Positions 27,401 to 34,719 of a stretch of 64,000 nucleotides of DNA are shown in pieces (the first letter of the stretch is position 1; every line of letters begins with the position of its first letter). Source of the stretch: Catenuloplanes atrovinosus (GTDB taxonomy: Bacteria > Actinomycetota > Actinomycetes > Mycobacteriales > Micromonosporaceae); NCBI RefSeq assembly GCF_031458235.1, contig NZ_JAVDYB010000001.1:6948501-7012500 (forward strand), given 5' to 3'. The notes beneath the pieces are model-generated. The model saw nothing but the letters and a program-made list of their open reading frames with translations, was not told where the DNA came from and ran no database searches. The position numbers and the translations under genes were made by a program.

Positions 27401-28604
27401 CGCCCAGGTCCCCGGCCGCGCCCAGCAGCCCGGCCGGGCATCCGCCGCCGTCCGCCGCCAAGGTCCCCCGCCGGCCCGCCCCGACACCTCAGGGGCCATT
27501 CCGCTGGGTCCGGAGAGTTCCGGCGGCCACCGGACGGGTCCCGACGCGTCGGGAGCCCTTCGGCTGAGCCCGGACACCTCCGGCGTCTACCGGCCCGACC
27601 GGCAGCCCGGGAGCGCCGCCGGACAGCGACACCCCGACGCCTCGGGCGCGCACCGCACCGGCAACCCGCCCGTGGCCGCGCAGCGGCACCCCGGCCCGGA
27701 CGACGCGCCCGGACCTCGCACGGCCGCCGCCCGGGTCACGCCGCCGGACGCCGCCGGTCACGGCGCCGGCGCCGCCGGCACCTCGCTGGCCCAGCGCCCG
27801 CCGAGCACCGTCGCGCGGATCACGCCGGCCCCCGCCGTACCGTCGCAGCCCGAGGCTCCCGAGGCGGAGACCGACAGGGCCGCGCCGGCCGAGGCGCGGC
27901 AGAAGCCCTGGCAGGTACTGGTCGGGGTGCTCGCCGCGCTGGTCCTGGTCGGGGTGTGCGGGCTGAGCTCGTTCTTCATCCTGGCGGACGAGCAGAGCGG
28001 CCGGGACGCGCAGGCCTCCGGCGGCAATCCGGAGGCGACCGCGCAGGCCCGGGACATCAGCTCGCGCGGCGTGGACGGCGAGCCGCTCACCACGAACGAG
28101 GTCTTCCCGGCCGGCACGATCGCGATCACGTCGCAGGAGCCGCCGTACACGGTGCTCAAGACCGAGCAGCTGGACGACTGCGGCAAGGCCGCGGCCGGCG
28201 AGATCCCGCAGCTGCTCAAGGACCTGGGCTGCAACCAGGTGGTACGCGGCACCATGCGCTCCCCCGACTCCGGCTACCTGGTCACGGCCGGGGTGTTCAA
28301 CCTGGAGGACGAGACCGGCGCGAAGTGGGCGCACGAGCAGATCAAGGCGATGGTCGACGGGCAGAAGGGCCGTTTCTCCGGCATGCGCGCGGGCGCGGGC
28401 ACCGAGCCGGTGGAGGAGTCGTCCGCGCAGGTCGGGTGGAACATCCGCGGTCACTTCCTGGCGTACTGCGTGATCGCCCGCGCGGACGGTGAGAAGATCA
28501 TCGACGGTGACCCGCAGGCCCGGCAGATCCTCTACGACATGGTGGAGCTGCACCTGCGCAACGGCGTGCTGGAGAAGCGCGCCACCCAGCCCACTACGAG
28601 CTGA
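24489..28604 (+). CDS. Giant proline/alanine/arginine-rich single-pass membrane protein
   Basis: A 1371-residue protein I do not recognise. Residues 1 to ~1135 are disordered and cytoplasmic by prediction, built from repeats of GRRAAP, RRAAADD and similar units. A single helix (about 1140-1166, VLVGVLAALVLVGVCGLSS) follows. The outer domain of ~205 residues (TIAITSQEPPYTVLKTEQLDD onward) looks folded and contains three Cys (DDCGK, LGCNQ and AYC). A type II topology with the basic disordered part inside is expected. The start ATG 24489 has no ribosome site but sits seven bases after TACCCT. The gene ends convergent with truA, overlapping it by 11 bp. The outer domain may be the conserved functional part; no family is assigned. 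Confidence 0.75.
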   Translation: MAYGQHGGADDGRPPAEHEPRSRRAATPPSGGWPALDTPGPDVKLWDADRAAPPRRSRPADRAPALDDPTASGGRRRAPETPAGRRTAPSAPGRGAAPSAGAAPAAPGHRATPDAVAMPVPDRTGTPAAPGRRAAPTPALDRAGTPTAPGRRAAPDAVAPPVPGAQAAVDDAAALIQRATAGDSLSGRRAAPEEPVATGRRAAPAEPAVSGRRARVEDPATPGRRAADEPPSGAPRAGTDGTQPGGARPAVPHATTPGGARRAAADDPALGAVRRTPVDPEGPGGTRRAAADEVPPAAGRRAAADDPALGAVRRTPADAEGPGGARRAAADEVPPGAGRRAAADGAPAGRRAAPEGAAWSSPPLGRRAPAEEPGPRGRRAAPEPESPATGRRAAENPAARGRAPDAPATARRAADGPAASDAWKITPEPPGTGRRAAPDETPARRRADGEGPGGPRVPAGSGSTAPDAPPGGRRRAAEGAEASGSWQLSGEPGRRAAPDAGHARSTTARETAARETAAREATARDTAARDTAAHDTAAHDTAARETAAREAAGGRRRAMDDPGQRGETPERSGGHRMVPDRLGPPAFAGPEAPAGRRPAREPGASGSHALPEPTTPPRRAAAEAASEPAPGSRTAFPPRADQRRHTDTGHPDADPARRAATGPGRRDTDAGRHDTDTGGLGRRRAADAPGHRPAAGTDPAAAGMPPAWSTPPSRPVPPGPVSEAPPGAGRPPTARGADTAARAAMPDRSGIVRGGAAVPEPDTGGLAARGRIPGPAAAGGPPAGHDTGPGRGDTPPPPMRGPDRQGHDPRGRFSSAHDRDPSGDVMAPRDRGPWSSPPADAGQQGADPRRGGGRAAIPAQVPHETAGPPSARAAATPPAGDARTPGARDHGPARPPQGPAGRVPSGTGPSGGNPTVSGGASAAVPARGGAQVPGNAPVSGGAAIPPARGGAQVPGTAPVSGGAAVPPGRGGAQVPGRAQQPGRASAAVRRQGPPPARPDTSGAIPLGPESSGGHRTGPDASGALRLSPDTSGVYRPDRQPGSAAGQRHPDASGAHRTGNPPVAAQRHPGPDDAPGPRTAAARVTPPDAAGHGAGAAGTSLAQRPPSTVARITPAPAVPSQPEAPEAETDRAAPAEARQKPWQVLVGVLAALVLVGVCGLSSFFILADEQSGRDAQASGGNPEATAQARDISSRGVDGEPLTTNEVFPAGTIAITSQEPPYTVLKTEQLDDCGKAAAGEIPQLLKDLGCNQVVRGTMRSPDSGYLVTAGVFNLEDETGAKWAHEQIKAMVDGQKGRFSGMRAGAGTEPVEESSAQVGWNIRGHFLAYCVIARADGEKIIDGDPQARQILYDMVELHLRNGVLEKRATQPTTS
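25269..25502 (+). repeat. 117-bp tandem duplication (2 copies) within the giant gene
   Basis: Copies at 25269-25385 and 25386-25502 encode 39 residues each, starting RRAAADDPALGAVRRTP. They differ at only a few positions, so the duplication is recent. Confidence 0.9.
26010..26144 (+). repeat. 15-bp tandem repeat (9 units)
   Basis: Nine 15-bp units (consensus GCCCGCGAGACGGCC) encode an ARETA/ARDTA/AHDTA pentapeptide run. The frame is preserved and it may form a charged helix or coil. Confidence 0.9.
27267..27413 (+). repeat. 63-bp tandem repeat (about 2.3 copies)
   Basis: Units begin at 27267, 27330 and 27393 and encode RGGAQVPGTAPVSGGAAVPP-type peptides. A third in-frame repeat class in the same gene. 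Confidence 0.85.
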
Positions 28605-29406
28605 GCGTCCGGATCCGCCGGGTCGCCTCGGCCCGGGTCGCGAACTCGGCGGCGGACGGGTAGCCGACCGCGACCAGCGTCAGCCCGTGCGCGGGCGCGA
28701 CCGTCACCTCGCTGGACCGCGCGGTGAGCCGCAGCAGGGAGGCCGGCCACTCCGGCGGGCGACGCCCGTCGCCGACGTGCAGCATCGCACCGACCAGACT
28801 GCGCACCATGGCCTGGCAGAACGCGTCCGCCTGCACGGTCGCCACCAGCACGCCGTCCAGGTCGCGCGCCCACTCCAGGCGGTTGATCGCCCGTACCGTG
28901 GTGGCGTGCTCCTTGCGGCGGCAGAACGCGGCGAAGTCGTGCTCGCCGACCAGCCCGGCCGCGGCCGCGTTGAGCAGTCCCGGGTCGAGCGCGCGCGGCC
29001 AGGCGAGCGTGTCGTGGCGGCGCAGCGGCTCCGCGCCGTGCACCGCGTCCGTGACCCGGTAGTGGTAGCGGCGGAACGTGGCGGAGAACCGCGCGTCGAA
29101 CGTGTCCGGCACCTCCGCCGCCGCGTGCACGCGCACGTCGCCGGGGAGCAGCGCGGCGAGCCGGCGCAGCAGCGTGGGCTGCACGGCCTGCCAGGGCTCG
29201 GCCGGCAGGTCGATGTGGCAGACCTGGCCGGTGGCGTGCACGCCGGCGTCGGTGCGCCCGGCGACGACCATGCCGAACGGGAGGTCCCCGAAGAGCCGGC
29301 CCAGTGCCTCCAGCAGCACGCCGGCGACCGTACGCCGGGTCGGCTGCACCGCCCAGCCGGAGAAGTCGGTCCCGTCGTAGGCGACGTCCAGGCGTACCCG
29401 TGGCAT
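28594..29406 (-). CDS. truA: tRNA pseudouridine(38-40) synthase TruA
   Basis: A 270-residue pseudouridine synthase that modifies U38-U40 of the tRNA anticodon stem. The catalytic segment AGRTDAGVHATGQV carries Asp53. LDVAYDGTDFSGWAVQP at the N-terminus and RRYHYRV, HDFAAFCRRKE and FCQAMVRSLVGAML are all typical TruA. It follows rplQ, the standard position. A terminator-like hairpin sits in the 73-bp gap between rplQ and truA, so truA may be partly uncoupled. Its 3' end overlaps the convergent giant gene by 11 bp. Confidence 0.98.
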   Translation of the reverse strand: MPRVRLDVAYDGTDFSGWAVQPTRRTVAGVLLEALGRLFGDLPFGMVVAGRTDAGVHATGQVCHIDLPAEPWQAVQPTLLRRLAALLPGDVRVHAAAEVPDTFDARFSATFRRYHYRVTDAVHGAEPLRRHDTLAWPRALDPGLLNAAAAGLVGEHDFAAFCRRKEHATTVRAINRLEWARDLDGVLVATVQADAFCQAMVRSLVGAMLHVGDGRRPPEWPASLLRLTARSSEVTVAPAHGLTLVAVGYPSAAEFATRAEATRRIRTLSS

Positions 29407-29431
29407 CCGATGGTCCTTCGGCTAAGACGCA

Positions 29432-29466
29432 AGAGCCCGGCCTCCGGAGAAGGAGACCGGGCCCTG
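29432..29466 (-). terminator. Hairpin between rplQ and truA
   Basis: On the minus strand an imperfect stem (GGGCCCGGTCTCC pairing with GGAGGCCGGGCTC) around a TTCTCC loop, in the short rplQ-truA gap. It may attenuate or end the rpoA-rplQ transcript. Confidence 0.65.
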
Positions 29467-29479
29467 CGGAAACGCGGAC

Positions 29480-30058
29480 TTACTTGTCGTCGCCCTCGGC
29501 CTGCGTGCCGGGGCCGTCGGCGTCCTTGTCACCGGACGCCGAGACCGGCGGGTCGGCGTCCTGGTCCGCCGAGTCCGAGGACGTGGCGGGCGCGGAGGAG
29601 GTGGCCGGGGCCTCGTCCTCGCGGGCCAGCGCCTCGACCTTGTCCTGCTGGCGCGCGGCCTTCCGGGCGGCCTTGGACGGGCCGGTGGTGGCCGCGACCT
29701 CGAGCGCCTCGACCAGCTCGATGATCGCCATCGGAGCGGCATCGCCGCGGCGCGGCCCGGTCTTCACGATCCGGGTGTAGCCGCCGGGACGGTTCTCGAA
29801 CCGCGGGGCGATCTTGTCGAACAGCTCGAACACCACGTCCTTGTCGCGGACGACGGTGAGCACCCGCCGACGCGCGTGCAGGTCACCGCGCTTGGCCTTG
29901 GTGATGAGCTGCTCGGCCAGCGGACGCAGCCGCCGGGCCTTGGACTCGGTGGTCTTGATCTTCCCGTGCCGGAACAGCTCGGTGGCCAGGTTGGCCAGGA
30001 TGAGCCGCTCGTGCGCCGGGCCGCCGCCGAGGCGGGCTCCCTTGGTGGGCGTGGGCAT
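29480..30058 (-). CDS. rplQ: 50S ribosomal protein L17
   Basis: A 192-residue L17 located near the peptide exit tunnel. The conserved core ([39 protein letters not shown]) fills residues ~10-120. An acidic, Ser/Asp/Gly-rich C-terminal extension of ~60 residues ([12 protein letters not shown]...) is longer than in most bacteria but common in actinomycetes. It lies 48 bp after rpoA on the same transcript. Confidence 0.98.
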   Translation of the reverse strand: MPTPTKGARLGGGPAHERLILANLATELFRHGKIKTTESKARRLRPLAEQLITKAKRGDLHARRRVLTVVRDKDVVFELFDKIAPRFENRPGGYTRIVKTGPRRGDAAPMAIIELVEALEVAATTGPSKAARKAARQQDKVEALAREDEAPATSSAPATSSDSADQDADPPVSASGDKDADGPGTQAEGDDK

Positions 30059-30106
30059 GTCGGTGCTCCTGAATACGCTTCAGCCGGCGAGAACCGGCGG
30101 GGAAAA

Positions 30107-31129
30107 TTACAGCTGCTCGGTCTCGCGGTAGTCGTCGCTGTCGTAGTCGACCTCGCCGAACGAGTCCACGACGTTGGTCGGGTCGAAGGAGGGCGCGGAG
30201 TCCTTCAGGCCCAGGCCCATACCGGCCAGCTTCATCTTGACCTCGTCGATGCTCTTCTGCCCGAAATTCCTTATATCGAGGAGATCAGCTTCCGTGCGCC
30301 CGATGAGTTCGCCCACGGTGTTGATGCCCTCGCGCTTGAGGCAGTTGTAGGAACGGACGGTGAGGTCCAGCTCCTCGATCGGCAGCGCCAGGTCGGCCGC
30401 CAGCTGCGCGTCCTGCGGAGACGGCCCGATGTCGATGCCCTCGGCGGTCTCGTCCAGCTCGCGGCAGAGCCCGAAGAGCTCGACCAGGGTCGAGCCCGCG
30501 GAGGCCAGCGCCGTACGCGGGGAGATGGACGCCTTGGTCTCGACGTCGATGATCAGCCGGTCGAAGTCCGTGCGCTGCTCGACACGGGTGGCCTCGACGC
30601 GGTAGGTCACCTTCATCACCGGTGTGTAGATCGAGTCGACGGGAATCCGCCCGATCTCCGCACCGGCCTGCTTGTTCTGCGCGGCGGTGACGTAGCCCCG
30701 GCCCCGCTCGACCGTCAGCTCCATGTCGAGCCGGCCCTTGCCGTTCAGCGTGGCCAGCTTCAGGTCGGGGTTGTGCACGGAGACGCCGGCCGGGGGCTGG
30801 ATGTCGCCCGCCGTGACGTCTCCCGGCCCCGCCTTACGCAGGTACATGCTGACCGGCTCGTCGTGCTCGGAGCTGACGCACAGCTCCTTGATGTTCATGA
30901 CGAGCTCGACCACGTCCTCCTTGACGCCCGGGATCGTGGTGAACTCGTGCAGCACGCCGTCGACCTTGATGCTGGTGACGGCCGCACCCGGAATCGAGGA
31001 GAGCAGGGTACGACGGAGCGAGTTGCCGAGCGTGTAGCCGAAGCCGGGCTCGAGCGGCTCGATGATGAACTTCGAGCGGGTCTCGCTGATCGGCTCCTCG
31101 GAGAGAGCCGGCCGCTGGGTGATAAGCAC
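30107..31129 (-). CDS. rpoA: DNA-directed RNA polymerase alpha subunit
   Basis: A 340-residue alpha subunit that nucleates polymerase assembly. The N-terminal dimerisation domain includes [17 protein letters not shown]. The C-terminal domain includes [20 protein letters not shown] and [11 protein letters not shown], the helices that contact UP elements and activators. The GTG at 31129 gives the usual MLITQRP start, with AGAGAAG upstream. It follows rpsD with 90 bp between them. Confidence 0.99.
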   Translation of the reverse strand: MLITQRPALSEEPISETRSKFIIEPLEPGFGYTLGNSLRRTLLSSIPGAAVTSIKVDGVLHEFTTIPGVKEDVVELVMNIKELCVSSEHDEPVSMYLRKAGPGDVTAGDIQPPAGVSVHNPDLKLATLNGKGRLDMELTVERGRGYVTAAQNKQAGAEIGRIPVDSIYTPVMKVTYRVEATRVEQRTDFDRLIIDVETKASISPRTALASAGSTLVELFGLCRELDETAEGIDIGPSPQDAQLAADLALPIEELDLTVRSYNCLKREGINTVGELIGRTEADLLDIRNFGQKSIDEVKMKLAGMGLGLKDSAPSFDPTNVVDSFGEVDYDSDDYRETEQL

Positions 31130-31219
31130 AGAACTTCTCTTTTCGTACGGGGCACCCGCTATTTGATGCCCGAACTCGACGACCGGCGACGCCCCGAGGG
31201 GCGCCGCCGGACAACAGCC

Positions 31220-31846
31220 TTACTTGGAGTAAAGCTCGACGATCAGCTGCTCCTGGACCTGCGTGTCGATGACCTGCCGGCTCGGGAGCGAGTGGACCAG
31301 AACCTTGAACTGGCTCGGGATCGACTCCAGCCACGCCGGAATGGTGCGACCGCCGGCCTGGGCCGACGCGACGACGAACGGGGTCATCTCGCGAGACTTC
31401 TCGCGGACCTCGACGATGTCGTGCTCCTTGATCCGGTACGACGGGATGTCGACCTTCTTGCCGTTCACCAGGAAGTGACCGTGCTTGACCAGCTGCCGCG
31501 CCATGTCGCGCGACGAGGCCCAGCCGGACCGGTAGACGACGTTGTCGAGACGGGTCTCCAGGATCTGGAGCAGGACCTCACCGGTCTTGCCCTTCTTGGA
31601 GACGGCCTCGTCGTAGTAACCGCGGAACTGCTTCTCCAGCACGCCGTACACGCGGCGGGCCTTCTGCTTCTCGCGGTGCTGGAGCAGGTACTCCGACTCC
31701 TTGGTCCGGCCGCGGCCGTGCTGGCCGGGCGGGAACGGACGGGACTCGAAGGGGCACTTCGGTCCGTCGCACTTGCTGCCCTTGAGGAACAGCTTCATCT
31801 TCTCCCGCCGGCAACGGCGGCAGTCAGCACCGGTGTAACGAGCCAT
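31220..31846 (-). CDS. rpsD: 30S ribosomal protein S4 (zinc-binding form)
   Basis: A 208-residue S4, primary 16S rRNA binder. The N-terminus keeps four Cys (9, 12, 26, 31: CRRC and CDGPKC), the zinc-binding C+ form. The S4 domain (LETRLDNVVYRSGWASSRDMARQLVKHGHFLVN) is intact. It lies between rpsK and rpoA, the alpha-operon position; some actinomycetes keep rpsD elsewhere. Confidence 0.99.
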   Translation of the reverse strand: MARYTGADCRRCRREKMKLFLKGSKCDGPKCPFESRPFPPGQHGRGRTKESEYLLQHREKQKARRVYGVLEKQFRGYYDEAVSKKGKTGEVLLQILETRLDNVVYRSGWASSRDMARQLVKHGHFLVNGKKVDIPSYRIKEHDIVEVREKSREMTPFVVASAQAGGRTIPAWLESIPSQFKVLVHSLPSRQVIDTQVQEQLIVELYSK

Positions 31847-31862
31847 TTTCCTCTTCTACCTC

Positions 31863-32270
31863 TCAGACCCGGCGACGCTTCGGCGGACGGCACCCGTTGT
31901 GCGGCTGCGGCGTGACGTCGGAGATCTGACCGACCTCGAGGCCGACGGCCTGCAGCGAACGGATGGCGGTCTCCCGGCCGGAGCCGGGGCCCTTGACGAA
32001 CACGTCGACCTTCCGCATGCCGTGCTCCATCGCGCGACGCGCGGCGGCCTCGGCGGCCATCTGCGCGGCGAACGGGGTCGACTTGCGGGAGCCCTTGAAG
32101 CCCACCTGGCCGGCCGAGGCCCAGGAGATGACAGCACCGGTCGGGTCCGTGATGGACACGATGGTGTTGTTGAAGGTGCTCTTGATGTGCGCCTGCCCGT
32201 GGGCGACGTTCTTGCGTTCCTTGCGCCGGACCTTCTTGACTGCGGCCCCAGCGCGTGCCTTGGGTGGCAT
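31863..32270 (-). CDS. rpsK: 30S ribosomal protein S11
   Basis: A 135-residue S11 of the 30S platform. The family stretch [33 protein letters not shown] and the basic C-terminus [13 protein letters not shown] are intact. ATG 32270; 16 bp before rpsD and 39 bp after rpsM. Confidence 0.99.
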   Translation of the reverse strand: MPPKARAGAAVKKVRRKERKNVAHGQAHIKSTFNNTIVSITDPTGAVISWASAGQVGFKGSRKSTPFAAQMAAEAAARRAMEHGMRKVDVFVKGPGSGRETAIRSLQAVGLEVGQISDVTPQPHNGCRPPKRRRV

Positions 32271-32309
32271 GAGTTCTCTGCGCTCCTATATGGGTGAGAT
32301 CGGGACTTA

Positions 32310-32690
32310 CTACTTCTTGCCGGGCTTCTTCTTGCCGGCGACGGTGCGCTTCGGACCCTTGCGGGTACGAGCGTTCGTCCGGGTCCGCTGTCCGCGGACC
32401 GGCAGGCCCCGGCGGTGCCGGATGCCGGCGTAGCAGCCGATCTCGACCTTGCGGCGAATATCCGCGGCGACCTCGCGGCGCAGGTCGCCCTCTACCTTGA
32501 AGTTCCCCTCGATGTAGTCGCGCAGCAGCACGACTTCCTCATCGGTGAGGTCCTTGGCGCGCTTGTTCGGGTCGATGCCGGTGGCGGCGAGCGCCTCCAC
32601 GGCGCGGGTCCGTCCGACCCCGAAGATGTAGGTGAGCGCGATCTCCATCCGCTTCTCGCGGGGGAGGTCGACGCCGACTAGACGTGCCAT
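32310..32690 (-). CDS. rpsM: 30S ribosomal protein S13
   Basis: A 126-residue S13 of the 30S head. It starts [24 protein letters not shown] and has the H2TH region and basic tail [18 protein letters not shown] 175-bp gap with hairpins separates it from rpmJ upstream, longer than usual in this cluster. Confidence 0.99.
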   Translation of the reverse strand: MARLVGVDLPREKRMEIALTYIFGVGRTRAVEALAATGIDPNKRAKDLTDEEVVLLRDYIEGNFKVEGDLRREVAADIRRKVEIGCYAGIRHRRGLPVRGQRTRTNARTRKGPKRTVAGKKKPGKK

Positions 32691-32799
32691 GTGCGGGCGT
32701 ACTCCTCAACTTCTTCTCGCGGAGGTCTGTGCCGTCCCCTCCCCGCACTGGCGCGTCGGCGCCTGCCCGGCGGGGCCCCGGCCTCCGACCGGGGGTGCA

Positions 32800-32815
32800 C
32801 CGCGACGAATCGCGG
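32800..32815 (-). other. UUCG-tetraloop hairpin between rpmJ and rpsM
   Basis: The sense (minus) RNA reads CCGCGA-UUCG-UCGCGG, a perfect 6-bp stem closed by a UUCG tetraloop, in the 175-nt rpmJ-rpsM gap. No T-run follows, so it is more likely an RNA-stability or processing element than a terminator. Confidence 0.6.
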
Positions 32816-32865
32816 CGGGAACGAACTGTCAGTTGTCGGGGGCGCGTCGGACCCCGTCGCCAGAA

Positions 32866-32979
32866 TCAGCCCTGGCGCTGCTTGTGGCGCGGGTCCTCAC
32901 AAATGATCATGACCCGGCCGTGCCGGCGGATGACGCGGCACTTGTTGCAGATCTTCTTGACGCTCGGCTTGACCTTCAC
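32866..32979 (-). CDS. rpmJ: 50S ribosomal protein L36
   Basis: A 37-residue L36, found by reading the short frame directly: [20 protein letters not shown], then [17 protein letters not shown]. The zinc ligands Cys11, Cys14, Cys27 and His32 are all present (C+ form). GTG 32979 is preceded by AAGG seven bases away. It sits between infA and rpsM, the standard position. Confidence 0.97.
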   Translation of the reverse strand: MKVKPSVKKICNKCRVIRRHGRVMIICEDPRHKQRQG

Positions 32980-33089
32980 GGTGCGCCTTTGCTGTTCATC
33001 CGTGTCCCCGGCACGACGAAGCGCCGCCCGGTGAGGCACGGGTGACGGACACAGGAAATCCCGCCCCGTCGATCAGTTAGCGGTGGGCC

Positions 33090-33311
33090 CTACTTGTACC
33101 GATAGACGATGCGCCCACGGGTGAGATCGTATGGAGATAGCTCCACGACGACCCGGTCCTCGGGCAAAATACGGATGTAGTGCTGCCGCATCTTGCCACT
33201 GATGTGAGCCAGCACCTTGTGACCGTTGGCGAGCTCCACCCTGAACATGGCGTTCGGCAGTGGCTCGATCACTCGGCCTTCGATCTCGATGGCTCCGTCT
33301 TTCTTCGGCAT
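33090..33311 (-). CDS. infA: Translation initiation factor IF-1
   Basis: A 73-residue S1/OB-fold factor that binds the ribosomal A site during initiation. The sequence [44 protein letters not shown] and [12 protein letters not shown] is a textbook match. ATG 33311; GGAGG lies just two bases before it, with a second AGG further up. The conserved r-protein leader element (33510-33529) lies ~200 nt upstream. Confidence 0.99.
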   Translation of the reverse strand: MPKKDGAIEIEGRVIEPLPNAMFRVELANGHKVLAHISGKMRQHYIRILPEDRVVVELSPYDLTRGRIVYRYK

Positions 33312-33464
33312 GTCCTCCGCTACCTGACATTCGGTTATGGGACGCGCACACAACGCCGCTCGCAAGACGTGCTCATGATGATTCGCCTCGCGCCAGCCGC
33401 GGCTCCGCCACGCCATCGAAGCGCTGATGGACATGACGGAAGGGACGCTGTGCGCCAATCAACG

Positions 33465-33494
33465 AGTGTACGCCGCGCATTACATCGACACCAA
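33465..33494 (-). promoter_or_regulatory. Candidate infA promoter
   Basis: On the minus strand TTGGTG (33494-33489) and TACACT (33470-33465) are 18 bp apart. The predicted start near 33458 gives a ~147-nt leader for infA. It lies downstream of the conserved leader element, so that element would be transcribed only from further upstream. Confidence 0.4.
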
Positions 33495-33509
33495 ACCGAG
33501 GTCACGCAA

Positions 33510-33529
33510 CCCGCGGTCGGGTGTGTCGC
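33510..33529 (-). promoter_or_regulatory. Conserved r-protein leader element, infA copy
   Basis: The minus strand reads GCGACACACCCGACCGCGGG, one mismatch from the copies upstream of rpsJ and rpsL. Here CGACC can pair with the following GGTTG through one G-U wobble, so the hairpin seen in the other copies is kept despite the sequence change. It lies between the DUF1707 gene and infA. Confidence 0.7.
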
Positions 33530-33561
33530 TGCCCGCCGAAAACCGGACGGACGTGCCTAAA

Positions 33562-34092
33562 TCACTCGTCGTGGTCGTCGCGCTCGGCCTCGATCGCCTT
33601 CTTCCGCGCCTGCTTCGCCGCCCACCGCTGCGGCTCACCGGTCGCCAGCCCCGCCACGGTGGAGATCACCAGGACCGTCCCCCAGGTGCCGGCCACCCAG
33701 CCCGGCCAGAACGCGCTCGGCCAGTCACCGTTCGCCACCGCCGGGAAGCCCCAGACGGCCAGCAGAACGCCCATCACGCCGAGGAACGGCGCCCAGTTCT
33801 CCACCAGCCAGCGCCGGGTCGCGTCCTCGTACCGCCCGTCCGCCCCGATCGGCCACTCCGGCACGCCCGCCGGCACCACGGCGCCCGCCGCCGGCACCGC
33901 GAGCCCCTGCCGCTCCGCCGGCAGATCGGTCAGCAGCCCGTCCAACTCACCGTAGGTCTTCGCCGCGTAGGCCCGCCCGAGCCGCTCGTCGAACTCCGCC
34001 AGATCCAGCCGGCCCTCGTTGAGCGCGGTACGCAGCCGATCCGCGACCGCCTCGCGGTCCGCGTCGGCCGCACGCATCTCCTCGCGCCCCAT
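33562..34092 (-). CDS. DUF1707 domain-containing membrane protein
   Basis: A 176-residue protein with an N-terminal DUF1707 (SHOCT-like) domain: MRAADADREAVADRLRTALNEGRLDLAEFDERLGRAYAAKTYGELDGLLTDLP. A linker and two hydrophobic helices (FLGVMGVLLAVWGFPAV and VAGTWGTVLVISTVAGLA) follow, then a basic/acidic tail. Such proteins are common in actinomycetes; function unknown. The ATG at 34092 is chosen because TTGATT-N17-CATGCT ends seven bases before it, a leaderless arrangement; longer starts (34104 or further) are possible. It interrupts the usual map-infA adjacency. Confidence 0.8.
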   Translation of the reverse strand: MGREEMRAADADREAVADRLRTALNEGRLDLAEFDERLGRAYAAKTYGELDGLLTDLPAERQGLAVPAAGAVVPAGVPEWPIGADGRYEDATRRWLVENWAPFLGVMGVLLAVWGFPAVANGDWPSAFWPGWVAGTWGTVLVISTVAGLATGEPQRWAAKQARKKAIEAERDDHDE

Positions 34093-34099
34093 GCGTACC

Positions 34100-34128
34100 A
34101 GCATGGCACCGCCGAACACCCCAATCAA
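34100..34128 (-). promoter_or_regulatory. Leaderless-type promoter of the DUF1707 gene
   Basis: On the minus strand TTGATT (34128-34123) and CATGCT (34105-34100) are 17 bp apart, with the -10 ending seven bases before the ATG at 34092. Confidence 0.45.
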
Positions 34129-34375
34129 GATCATCAGTGGGTACGTCCGGGCACCGCCCCCGGCCCTCCCAGGACCCACCCGGCCCCCGCCGCCCAGACC
34201 CCCGGCGACCGGAGCCGCCGCGGCCCAGCCCGCGGCGCGCCGCCGGTTCATGCACCCACTCACCACCGCCACCGCCCGCCTCGCCACACCAGCCGGCGAC
34301 CCCGGGTAGCACTGAAACTGCCTACATAGTGATCCGGGCCGGTGGGGAAAGGAACGGCCGACCACCTCGGCCGGC

Positions 34376-34681
34376 GCGGAAGGCGACCAGCCCTACGGTC
34401 CCGGCCAGTGCGGGGAGCAACCAGCCCTACAGCCCCAGCCAGTGCGGAAGGCGACCAGCCTTACGGTCCCGGCCAGTGCGCAAAGCAACCAGCCCTACAG
34501 CCCCAGCCAGTGCACAAAGCAACCAGCCCTACAGCCCCAGCCAGTGCGGGGAGCAACCAGCCCTACAGCCCCAGCCAGTGCAGAAGGAGACCAGCCCTAT
34601 GGTCCCGGCCAGTGCGGGAAGCAACCGGCCCTACAGCCCCAGCCAGTGCGCAAAGCGACCAGCCCTACAGCCCCGGCCAGT
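34376..34681. repeat. 34-bp tandem repeat array (9 units), non-coding
   Basis: Nine consecutive units of exactly 34 bp, starting at 34376 and every 34 bp to 34648, with a degenerate tenth. The unit runs GCGGGGAGCAACCAGCCC then TACAGCCCCAGCCAGT. Two variants occur: an A type with CTACAGCCCCAG and a B type with CTACGGTCCCGG (units 1, 3 and 7); unit 9 is intermediate. Because 34 is not a multiple of three the frame shifts at each unit, so it is not a protein repeat. It lies between the map stop (34720) and the DUF1707 promoter. There are no spacers, so it is not a CRISPR array. Apart from the array and the DUF1707 promoter, the 34093-34719 gap shows nothing recognisable. Confidence 0.95.
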
Positions 34682-34719
34682 GCGGCGAGCGGGCGGCACC
34701 GGATGCCGGCCTGGCGGGG

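Noticed and set aside
34376-34681. CRISPR array
   Set aside because: Units are directly adjacent with no spacers between them and no cas genes are nearby; it is a simple tandem repeat.
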